Source: Bailinhaonella thermotolerans
GTDB taxonomy: Bacteria > Actinomycetota > Actinomycetes > Streptosporangiales > Streptosporangiaceae
Reading direction: 5' to 3'
Length of the DNA: 64,000 nt
NCBI RefSeq assembly: GCF_003594875.1
Contig: NZ_QZEY01000009.1
Span: forward strand, 124,001 to 188,000
Shown here: in pieces, positions 42,924 to 51,386 of the stretch
Layout: each line of letters begins with the position of its first letter
How positions within the stretch are numbered: the stretch's first letter is position 1
Translations under genes and position numbers: made by a program
Notes under the pieces: model-generated
The model's database searches: none
What the model was told of the DNA's origin: nothing
What the model saw: only the letters and a program-made list of their open reading frames with translations

Positions 42924-44663
42924 TCAGCGGAGGCCGGGGACCCGGACGGGGAGTCTGCCGGTGGGGGTCAGGGTGCCCCGGATGACGCTCGCGGCGGCGC
43001 GCATGGCGGCGGGGCTGGTGGAGTAGGTGGCGAGGGCGGCCTTGGCGGATCTCAGGCGGGGGAGGTCGTAGGGGGTGCCGGTGCTGATGGCGATGACCGG
43101 CCTGCCACTCTTGGCGAGGGCGTTGACCAGGGTGAGCTGGGCTGCCGACGAGCCCCGGGTCAGGACCACGACGGCGGTGGCGCGTTTGGCCTGGGCGACG
43201 GCGGTCTGGGCGAGGGAGGCGGGGACCGTGCCGTCGGCCGGGAGGGAGACCGACTGCGCGGCCAGGGGCTTGGCCAGCGCCTCCGGGTTGGGGCCGACGA
43301 CCAGGAACCGGGCCTTGCCCTGGATGGGGAGGGGGCCCTTGCGGACGAGCGTGACCGCGTGGTCGGCGACGCGCTGGGCGACCGCGCGGTGGGCCTCGGT
43401 GTTCACGGCCTGCGCGGCCCGCTCCGGGTCCACCGTGTCCGGCCGCGCGAGGACGCCCCTGGACTGCTTGAGCCGCAGGATGCGGCGCACGGACTCGTCG
43501 AGGCGGGCCGCGGAGACGCGGCCGCTCTCGACGGCCTTCAGGACGGCCTCGTGGGCGGCCTTCACGTCGGGCGGCATCAGCAGGAGGTCGGCGCCGGCGA
43601 GGATCGCGCGGACGGCCACCTCGGCGTCGCCGTACTTCTTGCGGACGCCCGCCATGTCGAGGGCGTCGGTGCTGATCACGCCCCGGAAGCCGAGCTTGTC
43701 GCGGAGGAGGCCGGTGAGGATCGGCTTGGAGAGGGTGGCGGGATCGCCCGAGGGGTCGAGCTTGGGCATGACGACGTGGGCGCTCATGATGACGTCGACG
43801 CCGTTCTTGATCGCGGCGGCGAACGGCGGGGCGTCCAGGCGCTCCCACTGGGCGCGGGTGTGCTCGATGACCGGCAGGCCGGTGTGGCTGTCCACGTGGG
43901 TGTCGCCGTGACCGGGGAAGTGCTTGGCCGAGGACGCGACGCCCGCCGCGTGGTAGCCCTTGATCGCGGCGGCGACCAGGCGGCCCACGGCGGCGGGGTC
44001 GGAGCCGAAGGACCGCACGCCGATGACGGGGTTGCGGGGGTTGACGTTGACGTCGGCGACCGGGGCGAAGTTGAGGCGGATGCCGAGGGCGCGCAGTTCC
44101 TCGCCGGTCACCCGGGCCGCGTCGGCGACGTCGGCCGGGCGGCGGGTCGCGCCCTGGGCCATCTGGCCCGGGATGGGCGTGACGATGCCGTCCAGGCGGG
44201 AGACGATGCCGTTCTCCTGGTCGACGCCGATCAGGAGGGGGATCTTGGGCGACTGCCGCTGCAGGTCGTTGGACATGCGGGCGAGCTGGGAGGCGCTCTT
44301 GACGTTGTCGGCCCAGGGGAAGTAGATCACCCCGCCCACCTGGTAGCGGCGCACCGCCTCCGCCGGGGTGGCGACGCCGAACGACTTGCGGTTCTGGTCG
44401 GAGCGCGCGTCGGCCGCCGGGCCGTAGACCACGGGCATGAAGAGCTGGCCGACCTTCTCCCGCACGCTCATGCGCGCGAGCGCCGCCTCGACCGGGTCCG
44501 ACGGAGCCGGCGTCGGCGCGGCCGTCGGGGACGCGGGCACGACGGCCGAGGGCGAGCGCGTCGCCTGCCCCTGTGACCCGGACCCCTCGGACCCGGCGCA
44601 CCCCGTCAATGCGATGACCGCCCCCGATGTCAGCGCGGCGAACGACCTCCAGCGGAAAACCAT
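42924..44663 (-). CDS. nagZ: beta-N-acetylglucosaminidase, glycoside hydrolase family 3 (lipoprotein)
   Basis: 579 residues. Signal peptide with lipobox LTGC (Cys22), a Pro/Ala linker to about residue 58, and a GH3 TIM-barrel with the NagZ signature KHFPGHGDTHVDSH (247-260; His/Asp general acid pair) and nucleophile Asp333 (STDALDM). A second domain follows. It releases GlcNAc from wall or chitin fragments outside the cell. It is the last gene of the GlcNAc operon, 164 nt after ptsI, and supplies the sugar the PTS imports. The ATG at 44663 gives the signal peptide. Confidence 0.92.
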   Translation of the reverse strand: MVFRWRSFAALTSGAVIALTGCAGSEGSGSQGQATRSPSAVVPASPTAAPTPAPSDPVEAALARMSVREKVGQLFMPVVYGPAADARSDQNRKSFGVATPAEAVRRYQVGGVIYFPWADNVKSASQLARMSNDLQRQSPKIPLLIGVDQENGIVSRLDGIVTPIPGQMAQGATRRPADVADAARVTGEELRALGIRLNFAPVADVNVNPRNPVIGVRSFGSDPAAVGRLVAAAIKGYHAAGVASSAKHFPGHGDTHVDSHTGLPVIEHTRAQWERLDAPPFAAAIKNGVDVIMSAHVVMPKLDPSGDPATLSKPILTGLLRDKLGFRGVISTDALDMAGVRKKYGDAEVAVRAILAGADLLLMPPDVKAAHEAVLKAVESGRVSAARLDESVRRILRLKQSRGVLARPDTVDPERAAQAVNTEAHRAVAQRVADHAVTLVRKGPLPIQGKARFLVVGPNPEALAKPLAAQSVSLPADGTVPASLAQTAVAQAKRATAVVVLTRGSSAAQLTLVNALAKSGRPVIAISTGTPYDLPRLRSAKAALATYSTSPAAMRAAASVIRGTLTPTGRLPVRVPGLR

Positions 44664-44770
44664 GCGTTCGACGCTAGTACCTCCCCGGGACCGCCCGGGC
44701 CCCGGTCGCCCCAACCTGTGGAAAACCCTACGCCTGTGGATAACCCCGCCCACCTACGCCCCCCGCACCC

Positions 44771-44820
44771 GGCGCGAGCCGTACCGCGGCGCGAGCCGTA
44801 CCCCGGCGCGAGCCGTACCC
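44771..44820. repeat. tandem array, three units of exactly 17 bp
   Basis: GGCGCGAGCCGTACC begins at 44771, 44788 and 44805, between nagZ and ptsI. It contains the half word GCCGTAC seen across the genome. Confidence 0.7.
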
Positions 44821-44827
44821 CGGCAGG

Positions 44828-46510
44828 CTAGAGCGCCAGGTCGGACAGTCCGGGCAGGAGCCCGCGCGCCAGATCGCGCGCCTCGTCCGCCGTCTGCCCC
44901 TGCCGCGCCGCCACCGCCGCCGCCTCGCACTGCGCCCGGGTGTGCCGCGACAGCGCCGCCCTGACCAGCGGCAGCGCCGGAGCCCCCATGGACAGCGAGG
45001 TGACCCCCAGCCCCACCAGCACGCACGCGAGCGCCGGATCGGCCGCCGCCTCGCCGCAGACGCCGCACGGCCGCCCCGCCGCCTTCGCCCCCTCCGCGGT
45101 CATCGCGATCAGGTCGAGCAACGCCGGCTGCCACGGGTCCTGGAGCGCGCTCAGCGACCCGACCTGCCGGTCCGCCGCGAACGTGTACTGCGCCAGGTCG
45201 TTCGTCCCGATGGAGAAGAAGTCCACCGCGGGGCCCAGGTCGGACGCGCGGATCGCCGCCGCCGGGATCTCGATCATGATCCCGGCCGTCTCGACGCCCG
45301 CCGCGCGGCAGGCCGCGACGAACTCCTCGGCCTCCGCCAGACCCGCCACCATCGGCGCCATGACCTGCAACTTCGCGGTGGTCCCCTGGGCCGCCCTGGC
45401 CAGCGCCTCAAGCTGGCCGGTCAGCGTCGGGCGGTTCCGCAGGAGCATGCGCAGCCCCCGCTCCCCCAGCGCCGGGTTCGGCTCCTCACCCGGCGGGGGC
45501 AGGAACGCCAGCGGCTTGTCGGCCCCCGCGTCCAGCACCCGCACGACGACGCGCCCGCCGGGGAACGCCTCCAGGACCTCCCGGTAGGCCGCCTCCTGCT
45601 CATCCACGGTCGGCGGCGTCGTCCGGTCCAGGAACAGGAACTCCGTCCGGTAGAGGCCCACCCCCTGCGCCTCGTTCTCCAGCGCCGTCGGCAGGTCGGC
45701 GGGCCCCCCGATGTTCGCCAGCAGCGGCACCTCGTACCCGTCTGCGGTGCACCCGGGTCCGGTGGCGGCCGCGAGCACCGCCTCCCGCGCCGAGGCCGCG
45801 TTGCGCGCCGTCTCCACCTCCTCGTCGGTGGGCGACAGCCGTACGACCCCGGAGGCGCCGTCGGCGAGCACGAGCGTGCCCTCCTCGATCGTGGTCGCGC
45901 CCGGGCAGGCCACGACGGCGGGGATGCCCATCGCCCGCGCGAGGATCGCCGTGTGGCTGGTGGGGCCGCCCTCCTCCGTCACGAACGCCGCCACCGACCC
46001 CCGGTCGATCAGCGCCGTGTCGGCGGGCGCCAGGTCCCGCGCCACCAGGACGTACGGCCGCGCCGCCCCCTCGGGCAGGCCCGGCAGCGGCACGCCGAGC
46101 AGGCGGGCCACGGCGCGGTCGCGGATGTCGTCGAGGTCGGCCACGCGCGCCGCCAGGTAGGCCCCGGCCCCCGCCAGCATCTCGCGGTACTTCCCGAACG
46201 CCTCGTAGACAGCGCGGGCGGCGGTCGCGCCGCGCCCGACGAGCAGGTCCACGTCCCCGGCCAGGCCCGGGTCGCGCGCCATCATGGCCTGCGCGGCGAG
46301 CACCTCCCGCGCGTCGCCCCCCGCCCGCTCGCCCCGCGCCTCCAGGTCCGCGGCGACCTCCTCCAGCGCGACCATGGCACGGGCCTTCTCCGCCTCCGCG
46401 TCCCCCGTGTGCACGGCGTCCGCCGGCGGCTCGGGCACCGTGGAGACCAGGCGGTGCACCGGGCCGTATCCGACGCCCGGGCTGACCCCGGTGCCGTTCA
46501 GGCGCTCCAT
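44828..46510 (-). CDS. ptsI: PTS enzyme I (phosphoenolpyruvate-protein phosphotransferase)
   Basis: 560 residues. The phosphohistidine is His186 in EEGGPTSHTAI. The PEP-binding C-terminal barrel has GVGLYRTEFLF, GERGLRMLL, SIGTNDLAQYTFA and the active Cys in PCGVCGE. It takes phosphate from PEP and hands it to HPr. One nucleotide separates it from ptsH on the same strand. Actinobacteria usually have a single EI, so this may be the general one. Confidence 0.97.
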   Translation of the reverse strand: MERLNGTGVSPGVGYGPVHRLVSTVPEPPADAVHTGDAEAEKARAMVALEEVAADLEARGERAGGDAREVLAAQAMMARDPGLAGDVDLLVGRGATAARAVYEAFGKYREMLAGAGAYLAARVADLDDIRDRAVARLLGVPLPGLPEGAARPYVLVARDLAPADTALIDRGSVAAFVTEEGGPTSHTAILARAMGIPAVVACPGATTIEEGTLVLADGASGVVRLSPTDEEVETARNAASAREAVLAAATGPGCTADGYEVPLLANIGGPADLPTALENEAQGVGLYRTEFLFLDRTTPPTVDEQEAAYREVLEAFPGGRVVVRVLDAGADKPLAFLPPPGEEPNPALGERGLRMLLRNRPTLTGQLEALARAAQGTTAKLQVMAPMVAGLAEAEEFVAACRAAGVETAGIMIEIPAAAIRASDLGPAVDFFSIGTNDLAQYTFAADRQVGSLSALQDPWQPALLDLIAMTAEGAKAAGRPCGVCGEAAADPALACVLVGLGVTSLSMGAPALPLVRAALSRHTRAQCEAAAVAARQGQTADEARDLARGLLPGLSDLAL

Positions 46511-46511
46511 G

Positions 46512-46772
46512 TCATTTCGTCTCCGAGACGATGCGGCTGAGCTCGTCGAGCAGCTCCTCCGCGCCCTCGCCCTCGGCGCGCAGCGTGATCTGCTCCCCGT
46601 GGCGTACGTCGAGGGCGAGCACGGCCAGGATGCTCTTGGCGCTGACCGGGGCGCCCCCGGCCTTGCTGAGCGTGACGTCGATGGGGGCCTTGCTCGCGGT
46701 CTGCACGAACGTGGCGGCCGGGCGGGCGTGCAGCCCGACCTCCGACTCCACGCGGACGGTGCGCTCAGCCAC
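46512..46772 (-). CDS. ptsH: phosphocarrier protein HPr
   Basis: 86 residues with His15 in GLHARPAATF and a serine (Ser47) in SAKSILAVLAL at the position of regulatory Ser46. No HPr kinase gene is seen here, so the serine may not be used. It relays phosphate from EI to the EIIA encoded upstream. A dre-like site lies just before it. Confidence 0.97.
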   Translation of the reverse strand: MAERTVRVESEVGLHARPAATFVQTASKAPIDVTLSKAGGAPVSAKSILAVLALDVRHGEQITLRAEGEGAEELLDELSRIVSETK

Positions 46773-46786
46773 AGATTCCTCCTGGT

Positions 46787-46798
46787 ATGTCTAGACCA
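46787..46798. promoter_or_regulatory. dre-like operator upstream of ptsH
   Basis: ATGTCTAGACCA matches 10 of 12 positions of the DasR-site core TGGTCTAGACCA. It overlaps the stop of the HAD gene, 15 bp before the ptsH start. In S. coelicolor ptsH also has a dre, so it is plausible. Confidence 0.5.
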
Positions 46799-47471
46799 GC
46801 CGCAGGGGCCAGTCGATTTCCGTCAGGTCGGCGACGACCAGGTCGGCGCCGGCGAGTTCGTGCGGTTCGTGGGTGGTGGTCAGGCCCACGCAGGCCATGC
46901 CCGCGGCCTTGGCGGCGGTGATACCCGCGATCGAGTCCTCGAAGACGACGCAGCGGGACGGGTCCACGGCCAGCCGCTCGGCGGCCATGAGGTACCCCGA
47001 CGGGTCCGGCTTGCCCACGCTGACGTCCTCGGCGCTGATCACCAGCGGGAACAGCTCCCGGACCTCCAGTTTGGTCAGCATCTCCTCGGCCCACCAGCGG
47101 GTGGCCGAGGTGACCAGGGCGGTGGGCGAGCCCGACCCGTGCACCGCGCGGACCAGCTCGGCCGCGCCGGGCACGGTCTCCACCTCGGGCAGGTCCGGGT
47201 GGGAGCCGTAGCTCCAGACCTCCCGCCACAGCTCCTCGACCTCGGCCTCGTCGCCGAACATCTCCAGCTTCTCGGCCAGCACCTCCCGGCCGGGACGGCC
47301 CATGAACTCGCGCAGCAGCGCGGCGTCGTGCGAGACGCCGTGGGCCTCCATGAGCATCGCCCAGGTGGCCATGCTGCGCGGCTCGGAGTTGATCAGCGTG
47401 CCGTCCAGGTCGAAGAGGGCCGCCATCGGCTCGCCGTCGCCCGCCGCGCCCTCGATCGAATTCACTCCCAC
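46791..47471 (-). CDS. HAD hydrolase, beta-phosphoglucomutase-like
   Basis: About 226 residues. Motif I DLDGTLINSE (Asp21, Asp23), motif II ALVTSATRWW, Lys in SVGKPDPSGY, motif IV VFEDSIAGI; helical cap with HGVSHDAALLREFMGRPG. The family dephosphorylates or isomerises sugar phosphates. It lies inside the PTS operon, overlapping crr by 10 nt, so it may remove excess sugar phosphate. GTG 47471 is used; ATG 47426 is also possible. Confidence 0.87.
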   Translation of the reverse strand: MGVNSIEGAAGDGEPMAALFDLDGTLINSEPRSMATWAMLMEAHGVSHDAALLREFMGRPGREVLAEKLEMFGDEAEVEELWREVWSYGSHPDLPEVETVPGAAELVRAVHGSGSPTALVTSATRWWAEEMLTKLEVRELFPLVISAEDVSVGKPDPSGYLMAAERLAVDPSRCVVFEDSIAGITAAKAAGMACVGLTTTHEPHELAGADLVVADLTEIDWPLRLV

Positions 47472-47911
47472 CGGAAGAGTTCAGCCCCCCTCGTGACCTG
47501 CCCGGATTCCTGTACGTCGGAGAGTGCCCCCGCCTGCGCGTCCAGCGCGACGACGGGGCAGACGGGCGAGCGCCCGGCCGCCTCGATCGCCGCCGGGTCC
47601 CAGGCCACCACCGGCTGCCCGGCGCTCACCCGGTCTCCCTCGGCGGCGAGCAGGCGGAACCCCTCGCCCTTGAGCTGCACCGTGTCGATGCCCAGGTGCA
47701 CCAGCACGCCGCGCCCGTCGTCGCCCACCACCACGTAGGCGTGCGGGTGCAGCTTGATGATCTTCCCGTCGATGGGCGAGACGGCCTCGCCGGGTTCCCT
47801 GTCCGGCTCGATCGCCGTCCCCGGGCCCACCATCGCCTGGGCGAACACCGGATCGGGCACGTTCGCGAGCCCCACGACCGCGCCGCCGACCGGCGCGACG
47901 ACCACTGTCAT
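47462..47911 (-). CDS. crr: PTS EIIA component, glucose/GlcNAc (Crr) type
   Basis: 149 residues of the EIIA-Glc fold. The two active-site histidines are His57 (LHPHAYVV) and His72 (VLVHLGIDTVQL). It receives phosphate from HPr and passes it to EIIB. The ATG at 47911 has a GGGGGAA box upstream. It lies between EIIB (68 nt upstream, with a hairpin in the gap) and a HAD gene. Confidence 0.94.
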   Translation of the reverse strand: MTVVVAPVGGAVVGLANVPDPVFAQAMVGPGTAIEPDREPGEAVSPIDGKIIKLHPHAYVVVGDDGRGVLVHLGIDTVQLKGEGFRLLAAEGDRVSAGQPVVAWDPAAIEAAGRSPVCPVVALDAQAGALSDVQESGQVTRGAELFRWE

Positions 47912-47936
47912 CTCTGTTCCCCCACAGTTCGGGTCG

Positions 47937-47964
47937 GCGGTCCCGGGGCACGCCCCGGGACCGC
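47937..47964 (-). other. intra-operon hairpin between EIIB and crr
   Basis: A perfect 12-bp stem GCGGTCCCGGGG / CCCCGGGACCGC with loop CACG. It could attenuate transcription or stabilise mRNA, setting different levels for upstream and downstream genes. Confidence 0.55.
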
Positions 47965-47979
47965 CCGGACGGCCGCGTC

Positions 47980-48216
47980 TCAGCCGATGATGTCCTCGAT
48001 GTCGCTGGCGATCGTGTCGGCCTCCGGGCCCACGACGACCTGCACGACGTTGCCCGCGGCCATGACGCCGTGCGCCCCGGCCCGCTTCAGCGCGGCCTGG
48101 TCCACCTTGGAGGCGTCGTGCACCTCGGTGCGCAGCCGCGTGATGCACGGCTCGATCTCGATGATGTTGTCGGCTCCCCCGAGCCCGGCGATGATCGCCT
48201 CGACATCTGCGGCCAT
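47980..48216 (-). CDS. PTS EIIB component, GlcNAc/glucose type
   Basis: 78 residues. The phosphocysteine is Cys24 in the motif IEPCITRLRTEV, followed by ALKRAGAHGVM. It is a free-standing EIIB domain, as in Streptomyces NagF, and must pair with one or both EIIC proteins encoded across the divergent promoter. It starts 18 nt after the SIS gene. Confidence 0.95.
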   Translation of the reverse strand: MAADVEAIIAGLGGADNIIEIEPCITRLRTEVHDASKVDQAALKRAGAHGVMAAGNVVQVVVGPEADTIASDIEDIIG

Positions 48217-48234
48217 TGTTGAACTCCCTCGGTT

Positions 48235-49269
48235 CTAGTCGGTCTGCGTGACCTTGTTCAGACCCCGCGGAGCGTCGGGGTCGATGCCGAGCCTGCGGGC
48301 CAGCGCCTCGGTGAGCAACTGCCCCGGCACGATCAGCCCGAGCGGCGCGAGCCACTCCGGCAGGTCCGGCCCCGCCAGCGCGTTGGTGGACGCCGCGGCC
48401 AGCTCGGTCCCCCCGCCCACGGCGTACGCCGCGGCCCCGGCTCCCCGGACGCGCTCGGCCAGCGCGATCGTGCCCGGCAGGGTCGGTCCCTCGCCGGCCG
48501 CGACCAGGATGGCCGGGGTGTCCTCGTCCACCACGGCGATCGGGCCGTGCAGCAGGTCCGCGTAGGACAGGCCCATCGCGTGCAGGTAGCAGGCCTCCTT
48601 CAGCTTGAGCGCCAGCTCCAGGGCGGTGGAGAAGGCCATTCCCCGCCCGGAGACCACCACGCCGGGAACCCCGGACAGGCCCTCGGCGATCGCGTCGACG
48701 TCGCCGGGGGCGGCGATCAGCTTCTCCACCTCGTCCGGCACCCGGTCCAGGTCCGCGCGGTCCACGTCCGCGCCGAGGCCCAGCCCGAGCACGGCGAGCG
48801 CGGCGAGCTGGGTCGTGTAGGTCTTGGTGGCCGGGACCGCGAGCTCGGCCCCCGCCCGGGTGACGAGCGCCAGGTCCGCGGCCTGCGCCAGCGGGGCGTC
48901 CTCGCCGCCGTTGGTGATCGCCACCGTGCGGGCGCCGCAGTCCTTGGCCCAGGTCAGGGTCTCGACGATCTCCTCGGTGCGCCCGGACTGCGAGAGCGCC
49001 ACGGCGAGCACGCCGTCCAGGTCGATCTTGCGCTTGTACGTCGTCGCGACCGAGGGCGAGGCCAGGGTGGCGAGCCGGCCGGCGTGGACCTCGGCGAGGT
49101 AGCGCCCGTAGACCGCGGCGTTGTCGGAGGTGCCCCGCGCGATGAACAGCAACTGGCGGGTCTGGTCTCCGAGGGCCTTGATCTCGTCGATGCGCGGCAG
49201 CAGCGCCGAGAGCGTGTCCCGCAGCGCGGCGGGCTGCTCGGCGATCTCACGGCGCATGTTGGTGGTCAT
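48235..49269 (-). CDS. SIS-domain protein, probable glucosamine-6-phosphate deaminase (NagB-II/AgaS-like)
   Basis: 344 residues with two SIS domains (about 35-160 and 195-330). LFIARGTSDNAAVYG and ALSQSGRTEEIVE form the first sugar-phosphate site, VSGRGMAFSTALELALKLKE the second. It resembles the isomerase half of GlmS without the glutaminase domain. It overlaps nagA by 4 nt and no classical nagB is present, so conversion of GlcN-6-P to fructose-6-P and ammonia is the likely job; this is inference. Confidence 0.88.
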   Translation of the reverse strand: MTTNMRREIAEQPAALRDTLSALLPRIDEIKALGDQTRQLLFIARGTSDNAAVYGRYLAEVHAGRLATLASPSVATTYKRKIDLDGVLAVALSQSGRTEEIVETLTWAKDCGARTVAITNGGEDAPLAQAADLALVTRAGAELAVPATKTYTTQLAALAVLGLGLGADVDRADLDRVPDEVEKLIAAPGDVDAIAEGLSGVPGVVVSGRGMAFSTALELALKLKEACYLHAMGLSYADLLHGPIAVVDEDTPAILVAAGEGPTLPGTIALAERVRGAGAAAYAVGGGTELAAASTNALAGPDLPEWLAPLGLIVPGQLLTEALARRLGIDPDAPRGLNKVTQTD

Positions 49270-50435
49270 GAAGTGGCGCTCCTGTCGAAAACGATCTCAC
49301 CGTCTACCCACGTGGTCTGTGCCCGCAGGTCGTCTCCCAGCCACACGAGGTCGGCGGCGGCTCCCACCGCGATGCGCCCGATCTCGGTGCTCCCGATCAG
49401 GTCGGCCGGCACGCGCGTCGCCGCGTCGATCGCCGTGGCCAGGTCTATGCCGGCGCGGACCATGTTGGCCACGCCCTTGTCCATCGTCAGCGCCGAGCCG
49501 GCGAAGGCCCCGTCGGCGCGCAGCGGCGGCCCGTCCTCGGGCTGGGTCACCGGCTCGCCGCCGAGGACGTACTCCCCCGGCGGCATGCCGGCCGAGGAGG
49601 CGGCGTCGGTCACGATGCAGACGCGCCCGGGGGCGGCGGCGAACACCACGGCGCACACCTCGGCGTCCACGTGGTGCAGGTCGGCGATGAGGCCGCAGGT
49701 CAGCCGGGGGTCGTAGAGGGCGTGGCCGGGCACGCCGGGCTCGCGGTGGTGCAGCGGGCGCTGCGCGTTGAACAGGTGGGTGACCTTCCTGGCGCCCATG
49801 TCCGCGGCGGCCTTCACCTGCGCGGCGGTCGCGTCCGTGTGGCCCACGCTGACCATGACCCCGGCGGCCGTGAACCGCTTGATCGCGTCCATCGAGCCGT
49901 CCCGCTCGGGCGCCAGCGTGACGTACCGCAGGAACCCCTCGCCCGCCTCCAGCAGCGCGTCCACGTTCTCCGGCGTCGGGTCGACCATCCAGTCCGGGTT
50001 GTGCGCGCCCTTCCGCTTCGGCGAGATGAACGGGCCCTCCAGGTGCAGCCCGAGCACCCGCGCGCCCCGCTGGTCCAGACCGGCCGTCAGCTCCCTGGCC
50101 TCCCGTACGGCTCGCGCCAGCTCGGGGACGGGCTCGGTGATGAAGGTGGGGACGAACGCGGTGACGCCGGTCTCGGGCAGCCGCCGTACGACGGTCCGCC
50201 AGCCCTCGCGGTCGGCGTCGGCCATGTCGTAGCCGAAGAAGCCGTTGACCTGGATGTCCACCAGGCCCGGGGCGAGGACGCCGTGGTCCAGGGTGAGGTC
50301 GGGCGCGCTCGGCGGCTCGCCCAGGCCGGCCTCGGCGATGACCCCGCCCTCGGCGCGCAGCCACCCGGGCTCCACGACTCGGGTGCCCTCGCCCTCGGCG
50401 TACAGGGCCATGCGCCGGGCCGCGATCATCACCAT
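49266..50435 (-). CDS. nagA: N-acetylglucosamine-6-phosphate deacetylase
   Basis: 389 residues of the amidohydrolase fold. Metal and catalytic residues: Glu133 (LHLEGPFIS), His199 (SVGHTDA), His220 (VTHLFNAQRPLHHREPG) and Asp277 (VTDAASSAG). It converts GlcNAc-6-P to GlcN-6-P. It is the first gene of the eight-gene minus-strand GlcNAc operon; its promoter region holds the double dre site, so it should be repressed by the DasR-like protein. Confidence 0.95.
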   Translation of the reverse strand: MVMIAARRMALYAEGEGTRVVEPGWLRAEGGVIAEAGLGEPPSAPDLTLDHGVLAPGLVDIQVNGFFGYDMADADREGWRTVVRRLPETGVTAFVPTFITEPVPELARAVREARELTAGLDQRGARVLGLHLEGPFISPKRKGAHNPDWMVDPTPENVDALLEAGEGFLRYVTLAPERDGSMDAIKRFTAAGVMVSVGHTDATAAQVKAAADMGARKVTHLFNAQRPLHHREPGVPGHALYDPRLTCGLIADLHHVDAEVCAVVFAAAPGRVCIVTDAASSAGMPPGEYVLGGEPVTQPEDGPPLRADGAFAGSALTMDKGVANMVRAGIDLATAIDAATRVPADLIGSTEIGRIAVGAAADLVWLGDDLRAQTTWVDGEIVFDRSATS

Positions 50436-50524
50436 CCGCTACGACTCCTGCCTGCTGAAACGCGGGTATGCCGCGTCGTTACCGATCCGTCTTGCCTGTG
50501 ATTGTTGACACGAAATGCCGGGCG

Positions 50525-50546
50525 TGGTCTAGTCCGGCCTAGACCA
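50525..50546. promoter_or_regulatory. double DasR-type operator (dre) in the nagA/gntR promoter
   Basis: TGGTCTAG and CTAGACCA form an 8-bp inverted repeat around a 6-nt spacer. Read as dre sites (core TGGTCTAGACCA) there are two overlapping 10/12 matches at 50525-50536 and 50535-50546, offset by one helical turn. It serves both divergent transcripts. Confidence 0.7.
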
Positions 50547-50596
50547 GTTCGTACCCTAACTCATAGCTAGTCCCTCAATGGAAGGAGCCCTCGCCT

Positions 50597-51346
50597 GTGG
50601 GTCAGATCGACCCGGACAGTCCCGTCCCGAAGTACTTCCAGTTGCGCGAGCTGCTGCTCGACCTCATCGAGGCCGGGGACCTGCCGCTCGACGCCGCGAT
50701 CCCCTCGGAACGGGACCTCAGCCAGAGGTACGGCCTGTCACGGATGACCGTGCGGCAGGCCATCGACCACCTGGTGTCCGAGGGACGGCTCCACCGGGTG
50801 CCCGGCAAGGGCACCTTCGTGGCCCGGCCCAAGATCGAGATGCCGCTGCGGCTGTCGTCCTTCACCGAGGACATGCGGCAGCGCGGCATGAAGCCCGGGG
50901 CGATCGACCTCGACCGGCGCGTCATGCGGGCCAGCGCGCACCTGGCCCGCGAACTGGGCATCCAGCCCGGCGACGACGTGCACTTCGTCGAACGGCTGCG
51001 CACCGCCGACGGCGAACCGATGGCCATCGAACGCTCGCACATCCCCGTGGCGCTCGCGCCCGGGCTGCTGGACGTCGACCTGACCGACCGATCTCTCTAC
51101 GAACTCCTCGAACAACGCCACGGCATCGTCATGGACTCGGGGGAACTGACGATCGAGGCCGGCATCGCCGACCCCGTGGACGCCGAACAGCTCAACCTCA
51201 AGCGCGGGAGCGCGGCCCTCCTCTTCCAGCGCCGGGGCTTCGCCCTCGGCACCTGCGTCGAGTACGCCGTCTCGACCTTCCGCGCGGACCGGTACCAGCT
51301 ACGCACAGCACTGGAGATCCCCCGAGGGAGCGGCCAACGACCGTGA
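50597..51346 (+). CDS. dasR: GntR/HutC-family regulator, DasR-like
   Basis: 249 residues. Winged HTH at about 10-78 (LPLDAAIPSERDLSQRYGLSRMTVRQAIDHLVSEGRLHRVPGKGTFVA) and a UTRA effector domain at about 95-240. DasR-type repressors are released by GlcN-6-P or GlcNAc-6-P. GTG start with GGAAGGAG 9 nt upstream. The location beside nagA, PTS genes and a dre supports DasR or a close NagR-type paralogue. Confidence 0.88.
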   Translation: MGQIDPDSPVPKYFQLRELLLDLIEAGDLPLDAAIPSERDLSQRYGLSRMTVRQAIDHLVSEGRLHRVPGKGTFVARPKIEMPLRLSSFTEDMRQRGMKPGAIDLDRRVMRASAHLARELGIQPGDDVHFVERLRTADGEPMAIERSHIPVALAPGLLDVDLTDRSLYELLEQRHGIVMDSGELTIEAGIADPVDAEQLNLKRGSAALLFQRRGFALGTCVEYAVSTFRADRYQLRTALEIPRGSGQRP

Positions 51347-51386
51347 CCCTTCGGGGGGCGCCCCCACCCCCCATGGAGGTCCACGT

